Assembly (NCBI RefSeq): GCF_902459465.1 | Contig: NC_047065.1 | Location: 2,104,309 to 2,168,308, forward strand | DNA length: 64,000 nucleotides | Direction of reading: 5' to 3' | Source of the DNA: Asterias rubens | Lineage: Eukaryota > Echinodermata > Asteroidea > Forcipulatida > Asteriidae | In this document: piece after piece, positions 1 to 10,400 of the stretch | Numbering within the stretch: position 1 is the stretch's first letter | Layout: each line of letters opens with the position of its first letter | Notes under the pieces: generated by a model | Databases searched by the model: none | What the model was told of the DNA's origin: nothing | What the model saw: the letters and a program-made list of their open reading frames with translations, nothing else | Translations under genes and position numbers: made by a program

Positions 1-231
1 CATATTCTGCATTATTAATGAAAATAATTATATCATGTTTTGGTAAAAATGCATACAACGAGGTGTTTAACAAATTGCATTGAATGTATTTAAACAACAC
101 GGATGTTGAATCATGAATATGAAATAAAAAAACATTTGCAATTATTAGTGAAAAGTCAATCGTTTAAAGTGTGTGCTATATTTTAGTTGAAATATTATTA
201 TGAGGATTTAAACAAAAAAAATCTTTTTTTT

Positions 232-249
232 GGGGGGGGGGGGGGGGGT
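232..249. repeat. T/G homopolymer tract
   Basis: A run of T followed by about 18 G just before the minisatellite. Similar G runs occur at about 19816, 32948, 36823, 45412, 54463 and 55534. Confidence 0.8.
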
Positions 250-279
250 GATGTCCTATTTCAAATTTTGGGCAAAAAC

Positions 280-1860
280 ATGAAACATCGCTAAGGGCAA
301 GTCCAGAATTTTAATCCAGTTTGCTCGCAAAAATCACAAGGAGTAAGGCCAGCATTTTAATCAATTTTTGGCCCAAAATGGAGAAATTTGCAAGGGATAA
401 ATCCAGCATTTTTAATCCATTTTGGGCCTAAAATTGAAAAATTTCCAAGGGGCAAGTCCAGCATTTTTATCCATTTTGGGCCTAACATTGAAAAAAACGT
501 AAGGGGTAAGTCCAGCATTTTTACTATATTTGTGCACAAAATTTACAAATTCACAAGGATTAAGTCCAGCATTTTTATCCAATTTGGGCCAAAATTGTAA
601 AAAAAAAATACAAGGGGTAAGTCCAGCTCTTTTATCAATTTTGGGCCTTAAATTGAAAAATTTGCAAGCATTTTGATCAATTTTGGGCCAAAAATTTAGA
701 AATTTGCAAGTGGTAAGTCCAGCATTTTTTATCCATTTTGGGCCTAAAATTGGAAAAAACGTAAGGGGTAAGTCCAGCATTTTACTATATTTGTGCACAA
801 AATTTACAAATTCACAAGGATTAAGTCCAGCATTTTTATCCAATTTGGGCCAAAATTGTAAAAAAAAATACAAGGGGTAAGTCCAGCTCTTTTATCAATT
901 TTGGGCCTTAAATTGAAAAATTTGCAAGCATTTTGATCAATTTTGGGCCAAAAATTTAGAAATTTGCAAGTGGTAAGTCCAGCATTTTTTATCCATTTTG
1001 GGCCTAAAATTGGAAAAAACGCAAGGGGTAAGTCCAGCTCTTTTATCCATTTTGGACCAAAAATTCAAAAATTTGCAAGGGGTAAGTCCAGCATTTTTAT
1101 CCAATTTGGAACAAAAATTGAAAATTTGCAAGGGGTTAGTCCAGCATTTTTGTCCATTTTGGGCCTTAAATTGAAAAACTTGCAAGGGGTAAAAGTCCAG
1201 CATTTTGATCAATTTTGGGCCCAAAATTAAAAAAATTGCAAGGGGTAAGTCCAGCATTTTGATCCATTTTGGGCCTAAAATTGGAAAAAAACGCAAGGGG
1301 TAAGTCCAGCATTTTTATCCAATTTGGACCAAAAATTCGCAAGGGGTAAGTCCAGCATTTTGATAAATTTTGGGTCAAAAATTGAGAAATTTGCAAGGGG
1401 TAAGTCCAGCATTTTTTATTCATTTTGGGCCTAAAATTCAAAGATTTGTAAGGGGTAAGTCCAGCATTTTGATCAATTTTGGGCAAAAAATTGAGAAATT
1501 TGCAAGGGGTTAGTCCAGCATTTTTATCTATTTTGGGCCTAAAATTGGAAAAAACGCAAGGGGTAAGTCCAGCATTTTTATCAAATTTTGGCCAAAATTG
1601 GAATATTTGCAAGGGGTAAGTCCAGCATTTTTATCCATTTTGGGCCTTAAATTGAAAAATTGCAAGGGGTAGGTCCAGCATTTTTATCAAACTTTCACAA
1701 AAAAGACTTGAAAATTTTACAAGGTGTAAGTCCAGCGTTTTATGAAATTTGGGCCAAAAATGAAAAAATTCGCAAGGGGTAAGTCCAGCATTTTTATCCA
1801 ATTTGGGCTAAAAATTGAAAAATTTGCAAGGGGTCAATCCAGTATTTTTTTCTAAAATTT
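280..1860. repeat. AT-rich minisatellite array, unit about 45-60 bp
   Basis: About 28 imperfect copies of a unit built on GGGGTAAGTCCAGCATTTTT followed by ATCCATTTTGGGCC and AAAATTGAAAAATTTGCAAG. Many units keep open frames in several phases because the unit is near a multiple of three, but none looks like a real protein. Between about 475 and 1015 a 260-base block of several units is itself repeated. Confidence 0.92.
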
Positions 1861-2539
1861 GAGCCCAAACTCTACAGTTGTTTACAAAAACCCAAATGTT
1901 ACATGAGCGACTGATTGACCCCTACCACAAGAAACAAATCTAACAACACATTTCTTTCTCATCATCTATATATTTCTTACATATATTTTGCTTCTCCAGA
2001 ATATACAAACAAATTATTAGTTATGAAACTCCTTTAATTGCACTTCACAGAAAAGTTGTCCATAGTAATTGCATAGTTTTTAATTCTCTTTTACAACAAT
2101 TTGAAGATCCATTGGATTACCACCGGTGGGCTTACAGGCGTTTTAAGTCATTGCTGACAAAAACAGTCTGAGACTTCCAGATCTTCTGAGAAACAAATAA
2201 AACAACAATTAAATTTGTTATTGCAATGGTAATTTAATCTTAAACTCCTTTACTCAGAAATATGAGGTCTATTTCTCTTGCCTAAGCAAGGGAAATCTAC
2301 AGGTTGATAGTGTTAATCGGGATATTAATAAGTGCAAAGCTAGTGTTTTTACAAATAATTTCAAGCTTAAAAACTTGCAATTATCTTTTCTCATAACCCC
2401 AACAAAATTACTTCCTTTTAAACTTTGCACGATGGCTTTACATTAGTAATGAACAGTGTAAATTATCTGCAATAAATATAGAGTCAGTATCCAATGTGGG
2501 TATACGATATGCTTGTCATGCCTATCAACTGGTGACTGA
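1861..2539. other. Unannotated flank
   Basis: AT-rich sequence between the minisatellite and the LINE. I see no gene or clear repeat. Confidence 0.4.
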
Positions 2540-3066
2540 CCAAACTATAGACCGTATTTACGATCATCTCAACAGTCATTGCTTTCTGCTACTAGAGCTT
2601 CTTCCATTTTTTATGGCCACAGATCTTTTTCTTATGCCGCACCGTTTCTTTGGAATAGTCTTCCTGTGCATATTCGCCAAGCTAATACTTTACAATGTTT
2701 TAAGTCCTTGTTGAAAACTCATTTGTTTAAAGCTTCTTTTTTGTAATTTGCCTATTTGTATCTTGTATCTTTCTCTAATTGTTTATTTTATTGTTTCTTT
2801 AATGCGCTTAGAGGCTTTTGCATTAGGCGCTTTATAAATGTCTTATTATTATTATTATTAAATAACCCCTTTGTTGCTATGAAAGTTGCCATCTTGTAGG
2901 GTAAACTGTAATGTGCGTCTAAACGCGTACATCAAAGAGGCACACGCAGCGTTCCCGGTTTGATTTCTACGGTACAAGCACGCATGTACACACCCACACG
3001 CTCACAGACGGCATGTTGTAGGGCAGATATTTGAACGATGACGTCTCAATACGGTCTATAGTTTGG
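2540..3066. repeat. Inverted repeat pair flanking the LINE fragment
   Basis: A 19-base sequence starting CCAAACTATAG at 2540-2558 recurs as its exact reverse complement at 3048-3066. The LINE 3' end sits between. It may be a MITE broken by the LINE. Confidence 0.5.
2570..2862 (+). mobile_element. 3' end of a non-LTR retrotransposon (CR1/L2-like LINE)
   Basis: The plus frame from 2570 to the TAA at 2746 reads YGHRSFSYAAPFLWNSLP, then LKTHLF before the stop, the typical C-terminus of CR1/L2-type reverse transcriptase proteins. The tail holds the familiar GCGCTTTATAAATG and ends in (ATT)n at about 2845-2860. It is 5' truncated. Confidence 0.8.
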
Positions 3067-3554
3067 ACAATAACTCAGTCAATCATGGGGTGTGACATAT
3101 TGATTCAACTTATTTAATTCACAGAATTAAACTAAGCACTCATTTATTGCATTTGATATCATAAGATACCTTTAAAATAGTTTGCATAATTTATTTAGGT
3201 GATGGAAGTAGTATACATGCTATATACAGTTTATAAAAAACTTCCAACTTTAAAAAAAAATAAAAAATTAATGTAAAACAATTTGCTATGTTGTAGAATT
3301 TAATTGGGCTAGAAACAGAATGCTCGTGTTTTGTTTACATGTTAACTTAACTTTAGAGAATATAATATTCAATAATACTTGTAATGGAAGACATTGTGTG
3401 CATATGTTAATCTGGTATAATTTGATTGTTACCATTATTATCCTAATTTCACTCAGATATATTTTGAAAAAGACCAGAAGTTTTGGCTCTTTGTACTTGT
3501 GAAAGTACAAAATACAAATTGTCTTAAAACATGGGTGCCTCTCAAAGAACCCTG
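3067..3554. other. Downstream of VKR
   Basis: AT-rich sequence holding short opposing open frames without recognisable similarity. Confidence 0.4.
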
Positions 3555-3572
3555 TTTATTCATACTTTTATT
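3555..3572 (-). promoter_or_regulatory. Candidate polyadenylation signals for VKR
   Basis: Two AATAAA hexamers on the minus strand (3560-3555 and 3572-3567) lie 70-90 bases after the stop codon. Position and motif fit a 3' end signal; no transcript evidence is available here. Confidence 0.35.
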
Positions 3573-3644
3573 TAAGGGCCAATTACTGATCCCTGTGGAA
3601 CATTTTCCCTTTGATGGCCAAATAGTGATGTCATTTCAGACTCA

Positions 3645-4491
3645 TCAAGCCTTACTTTCTTCTGAATTTAAACATCTTTCATTTATTACTTTTTTGGAAG
3701 TGTGGGGTGACCGGAGGTTACCTAATGACCTACTTCTTGACCTTCTGTGTTGTCGAGACTTCCGGGTCGGTAACAAAAGAGACTCATCTCCAATTTGAAC
3801 AACAAAACCAGGCTGTAAGTTCAAATCATGAAACTTATTCTGCCTTGCACCAACCATCTTGGAATTATTGTTTACTGTCGGATCAATAATATCTGAATCA
3901 GTTGCCGACCGACGCAGTACAAATCCCCCGCCAACAGTCATCTCACCCGACACACTGTCTGTGATGTTAAAGTCTACTCCACTCGATGAGCTTGAATCTC
4001 TTGGAGCTGACGTACTTCTTAAGCTAGTCCTCATCGATTGATTGAGAGATATCAAAGAACTCCTTGTAGTACAAGTTATCACAGAGAATGTCGACGGCAC
4101 AAGTTCCTGAGTTGAGGACTCTAAGTCTTTATGTTTACTTTCCGCATCCGACATCTCGATTGTATGTAATGTATGTGAACGGCGTCTATTCCACGACAAT
4201 GTTCGGACAAACGACGCTCGTAGCCGCCTCCCGAGACTCGCAACCTGATCCGTCCTCGAGATGTTTGGTGGATCGAAATCCATAATGGTGCCCTCACTTT
4301 GGAAGCTGTCTGCCCTGTTCCCTCTAGGTGCAGTCCGAGAATGCGCTAAGTCATCTTCTAGAATGTTCATCACGGGTTCGTTGATGGACGGTTGGATCAG
4401 ATCTAAATTAACGCTCAGGATTTCAACGACGTCGGAAGCTGTTGGACGTTCTTCAGGTTCAATGGACCAACAGCGCTGCATCAGTCCAGCA
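3645..4491 (-). CDS. VKR: VKR exon 19: kinase subdomain XI and long C-terminal tail
   Basis: Residues 1169-1450 and stop. [20 protein letters not shown] closes the kinase. The remaining roughly 250 residues are low in hydrophobics and rich in Ser, Thr, Arg and Asn, so probably disordered. No tyrosine occurs in this exon. Several basic-then-serine motifs are present (RRLRAS, RRRS, RSTSAP, RRSAT, RSRSRS). Confidence 0.93.
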
Positions 4492-7400
4492 CTGCAGAGG
4501 GTTCAATGATAATTGATTAAATGTTTGACTTAGAGGGATGGTATTGAGACAGACTGAACAACAAACTTTTTAATAGGAAACAACTTTCTGAGAGGCTAAA
4601 AGGTTGTTGTGATCAGACTCCAAAATGAAGCTCTGAAAGAATGTTTCTTGTGTGAATTCAAGCCATAGTCTTCAACTCACTTTGTTTATTCAGAGCACGC
4701 GGTACGTTTCAATTTTGTTAGTTGACTGTGAGTACGTGAAAGTTCCCACAATAGACCGATCCATTAAGCTCTACCCCATTGCGTATTGACCAATCGCAAC
4801 GCAACGAAGGTCCAACAAATAAGGTCCGACATGCGTGCACATATGCTTGGCGCGCGCGGCAGGGTTGTGCAAAAAAGGCATAGGAGAGGCTCACGTGTTC
4901 TTGCTCAAACGTGCGTTGTGGGCGGAGCTTACTGGATCGGTCTATACCTGTACTACTGCATGACCCTAATTCCAGAGCAATGATTGATCAAAAGTTTGAC
5001 CAAATTTGAAAATATATATCCTCATCCCAATCTAAGAAAGAAGAGAACTTCTCAAACTTACAGAGATGGGCTACAGTCGTCCGGTGGTCTCATAGCATTG
5101 TTATGACGGATAAACTCCAACACCTCCGCATTGCTCAAATCCTTATAAGGAAATCCGCCAAAGGTCACGACCTCGTAGATGATTATACCGAGGCTCCAGA
5201 TATCGCTCTTTGTTGTGAAGATTCCTTCATTGACACTCTCTGGGGCCATCCAACGAACTGGCATCTTACCTGCATCAAGAAATCAGAAAGAATCTCGAGG
5301 TTATATTGTTAATTAAATTTCATTGTATTTATTATTGCACAGGGTAAGTCCAAGCAGTTACAAAACAGACATTGAAAATACAAATACGCTAAAAATGATA
5401 CGATGATTACACCACACCATACAAAGTAAAAACCTGTTTGATGTCGCTGTTGCTGTTAAAGCTATTTTTGTTGTTGTTATTAATGTATATATCTTGTTTG
5501 CTGTAACACCATTTGGGTATCTACTTGCTGGGTAGATTATGTTCTTTTGAGATCTGACTTGATTTATATTTAACTACCACAGAGTAGATTTAACGAATTC
5601 GGGAGACTTCTCAGTTCTAAAAAGAACTGTTCTCCTTTTTAACTACTGCTTGGGTGGAATGTAGGAAATTGGCCGGAACTACTACTGTTGTTTATGAAGT
5701 GGATCAAGGGGACTTTTCGTTATTAACTTCACTATCGCATATTGAGTTATTGTCTCAAAGTTTTAACTAGCCATTGTCAGGAGACTGTTATTGTTGTTGT
5801 TATTGTTGTTATTATTGTTGTTGTTGTTGTTGTTGTTATTGTTGTTATTGTTGTCAATGTTTACCTTCCCTGCTGAGCCTGTAATAGTTAGAATCATAAG
5901 TTGCTCTAGTCATCCCAAAGTCTGCAATCTTTACAGTGTAAGAACAGTCCACAAGGCAGTTACGACATGCTAGATCTCTGTCAAAAGAAGATATCACAAA
6001 ATAGCAAAAGTTATCACAAAGTAGCAAAAGATGATAGCAAAAAGAAGATGTCACAAAATAGAAAAAGATAGCAAAAGAAGATGTCACAAAATAGCAAAAG
6101 AAGATAGCAAAAGAAGATGTCACAAAATAGCAAAAGAAGATGTCACAAAATAGCAAAAGCTATCACAAAATAGCAAAAGAAGATAGCAAAAGAAGATGTC
6201 ATAAAATAGCAAAAGAAGATGTCACAAAATAGCAAAAGAAGATAGCAAAAGAAGATTTTACAAAATAGCACAAGTTAACACAAAATAGCAAGAGATGATA
6301 TCACAACACAACAAAAGAAGATATCACAGACAAAAGATATCACAAAATAGCAAAAGAAGATGCAAAAGAAGATTTCACAAAATAGCAAAAGAAGATATCA
6401 CAAAATAACAGCTTACCGATGCACATATTTATGAGAAGCTAGGTATCTCAATCCAGTAGCAACATCAAGAACCATAGCGGTGAGTCGCTCTGGAGAAACG
6501 GTCATGTCATTGGATGAACTCTGGCTTACAAGATGGCGTCTCGCCAATAGGAAGGTCTTTAAATCACCTGTTTAAATCAATTAAATAATGAAGTGTCAAT
6601 TACAGGAACCCATCACACAGATGGAAGCAGTCGTAGTTTTCAAAAAGACAAATTTCTCAGTGGTATGTTTTAGACAATAGTGATTGAATCATTTGCTAGT
6701 AAAATCAGCAAGGTTGACTACTCGATGAAATCACACCACTTTCTCCCGGAATATTTCTGTATTTATTTGTCAAACAATTTGTTCAGGATTTGCAGGTGTC
6801 TGAATAGTTTAAGGGCCCTAAGCCTCATATTTCAATGCACAGTTTGCAGAAAAGGTGTTTTCCATTATTAGCTTTATATTTCTGCTCACACAGTTTGCAA
6901 AAAAACCCAAATAGTCTTGACTATAGCCCCCTCCAAACTTGAATAATATTTGGTCCTTGGGAAAAAATAGGAACATTTGATTGAGTACCAAGGCTGACCT
7001 ACAAGTACTCATGGTATAGACTTTAAAGGGAAGGTTCACGTTTGGTAGTTACTCTAAACAAATATTTACTTAAAAACTGACTTGGTAACAAGCATTGGAG
7101 AGCTGTTAATAGTATAAAACATTGTGGGAAACAACTCCCTCTGAAGTAACGTAGTTTTTGAGAAAGAGGTAATTTCTCACTAAAATAATAAAAGACTTCT
7201 AGAATCTTTTATTCCTATCTGAAAGCACACAAATTCGTCCAACAAGGGTGTTTTTTCTTTCATCATTTTCTCGCAACTTCGATGACTGATTGAGCTCAAA
7301 CTTCCACAGGCTTGTTATTTTATGCTTATGATGGGATACGCCAAGTGAGAAGACTGGTCTTTGACAATTCCCAAAGCTGTACCTTCCCTTCAATAAACTG

Positions 7401-10400
7401 TTCAGGCTATCTAATATAAAACAAAATCAGATTTTTCCAAAGGCAAAACAATCAGAAATCACACTTAAGTATGAAGAACATCCTTGCTGGTGAAATGAAC
7501 ATGCAGGGTAAACATTCCCCAGGAATTCCCAGGGTTTATTTCCTGTGAATTTGCTCTGCTGTGTGAACAGAGTTAATCATTATTTCATTGATGCTTAACT
7601 ATTGGTCTCTAAGTAATAGTCTGGTGACTCATACATAACTTACCGTGTAACATGAAATCCATGATGGCGTATATGGGTTCCCTACGAGTGCAAACGCCCA
7701 ACAGCTGCACAATATTTTTGTGGTCAAATCGTTTCATCATCTCAGCCTCACTCAAGAAATCGAGCTGTGACAAGAAAACAAGCAGAAAAATATGAGGAAA
7801 TATTTTGATTATTGCTTTAGTCTTCAAAACACACTGCATACTGCATGAGGTAAGGGTTAAACAATCTTTGACATTCTGTCAATATCAACTTCAAAACAAA
7901 TATTTTGTCAAACTTATCTATGGTTTCTTGGTCTTTATAAGTGAAAAGAAGTCATCAAATCAAATGTTATCTTTCAGAAGAAATCGGTAGAAGGTTGCTT
8001 AACATTTGTAGCAGATAAAAACAAAATTACAGTAACTTGAAAAAAATCAAAATCTTCAAAAGAATAAAAAAATAACCAGTAATCATTTAGTGTCGGGAAC
8101 TGACCAATATTTACTTAAAATATAACATCCCCTCCTCTAAACAATGCCGCCTAACCCACCTTTTCCTCAATGGTAGATTCCACTTTAAGCGTCTTGACTG
8201 CGACCCCGACCCACTTGGTACCCGTCAGCAACGCCTCCCCGCCATACACAGTCCCAAAAGCGCCCTCGCCCAGCTTACGATTCAGGATAACATTAGTCCG
8301 AGGTATCTCCCACTTGTCCAGAGAGAGTAGAGTGCTCTGTCCGAGAGCGATGATGCCAAGATCCTTCACTCTCTCTTCGGCTTTCTTGATCTTACGATCA
8401 TAACTACGGGAGAAATAGAAATAGGGTGTTGACTCTCTCAGTTATTTTTTATTTATTACATCTATTTCATTTCTTCTTTGATGTGTTTCATTTAATTTAC
8501 TTGTATCATTTATTTCACTAATTTCACCTTTTTTTTTTTTTACTTTTTAAATTTGTTAACTTTTAAACTTTTAATCTTTTTAACTTATTTCACTTATTTC
8601 ACTTATTTCACTTATTTCACCTATTTAATTTTTTTCACTTATTTACTTCATTTATTTCATAGATTTCATCTATTTCATTTATAAATTCTGGTTGTGCAGC
8701 CAAAATGACTCTCAAAAAAGTGAGTTTATAGTGACTGTGCTAGCCAAGAAACCCATGGGAGAAAAACAAAGAAGGACATTTTCAGTTTTTAGATGAAACC
8801 CCTGGAAAACCTCAGAGAATTATTACAGGGAAAACCCACGCAGTCAGGTAGGGACTAAAAACCCAATCCACATAGTGCCCCCGGTGGAATTCGAACCGGG
8901 GTCCTAGATGTGGAAGGCGAGGCACGATTCTACTACACCAACCTGACCCCCTACTGTTGTCTACCAACAAATCAACATTTTTTTATTCAAAACTTGTCCA
9001 ACCACTCAATATTATAAGTGATGTTTGAAGTTTTTCATGGTATAGGCAAGAATAAACTACAGTAAACTTACTAAAGATAATATACCTTATGCATTGACGT
9101 CATCTAGCCGCCATCTTAGAGGTAAAACGATGACAAAACAATCGAGACGCACAGATTTGTACGCAGGTTTGGCCAATGAACAACCTCCTTTTGACCTCTA
9201 GGTGAGGGCGCCCTACTGAAGTGTGCATAAGGTCTATATAAGAATCTTCAAGAGTTTGAGAGACTTACGCTTTCTTGACGAGGACAACAAAGATGATGAG
9301 TATAACGAAGACAACGATGATGAGGAAAGCATTAAGGATTGCCATCGCAGATTGGCAGTCAACATTGAGAAACGATCGGAAACTCTCTACAGCGCATCCC
9401 CTACCATCAACTGAGAAACAAAAAATAAAATAAAAGTTCAAATTCTTTCGGGGTCACCTTAAGGGGATGTGATTTATTTCAGATATCAAAATAATAAACC
9501 ACAAGTGAAACTGACTGGGTAAATTATAAAATTGCTTTGGGTTGAAAAAAGAAAAAATTGAAGATACAAGTGTCCTAGTTTTATAAGAAAAGAAACGAAA
9601 ACGTAACTCACAAATAGGACCATAGGAACTGAAGCTTATAGTCCTGTCTTGAACATTACGATATTAAGATTTATCTTTTTTGTAGGTAACTAACTTGTCT
9701 GAAAGGGATGATTGTTTGTATCATTTTATCTTCAAAAGTTTCAGACAATGTTTTTGTGGTCCCCTTTTGTAATCTCTCCTAAGCAGCCATAAACATTTTC
9801 ATATTCTACTCACTTATTGTTCCATCGTGGGGTATTTTTCCATCATTTAACCAGACGATATCGCTTGCATTGACTTCAAATGTCCCAGTCCAGACACTGC
9901 TGTTAATTTTATGCGGAGCGTATTGAGCAATCGACTGTAACAACAAACAAGAGAAGAAAAGTTAGGGTAAAAGTTGTGGAAAACTTGCAACTTTTCAACT
10001 TCACAAAATGTAAAAGTAAAAATCCATAAAAATAGGAACGTTTTGAGCAACCTACTGTAAAAGCAAAAAAAAAAAAACACCAAAACACCAAAAAATGAAA
10101 AATATATAAAAATTCTTCAGAATAAAAACGTTTTGAGCAATCGACTGTAAAAACTCCCAAAAAATATTTGGGTAAACGGTTGTGGTAAACAGTCCACTTG
10201 TTAGCTTGTCATCTTCACAAAATAATCAAATCCTAAAATTAACACCGCAGTTTCATCTGTGTGAATTCAAAGTAGTTGAGGTTTCCATTTGTTAATCAAT
10301 TGTTTATCCATTTTTTAGCATCTTTGGTAATTTAATTTAATCCTTTTTTATGCTTCTTAAGGCCTTAAACTTATTTTAAGACTTTTTGAAGATCAGGCAT

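Noticed and set aside
357..1612. Long overlapping open frames on both strands with repetitive peptides
   Set aside because: They arise from the minisatellite, whose unit is close to a multiple of three; there is no domain and both strands are equally open.
5854..6156. A 100-codon minus frame reading into VKR exon 17
   Set aside because: Only the last 38 codons are the real exon; the rest is intron minisatellite.
7199..7393. 64-codon minus frame
   Set aside because: Falls inside a fold-back MITE; the same peptide pattern occurs in other copies.
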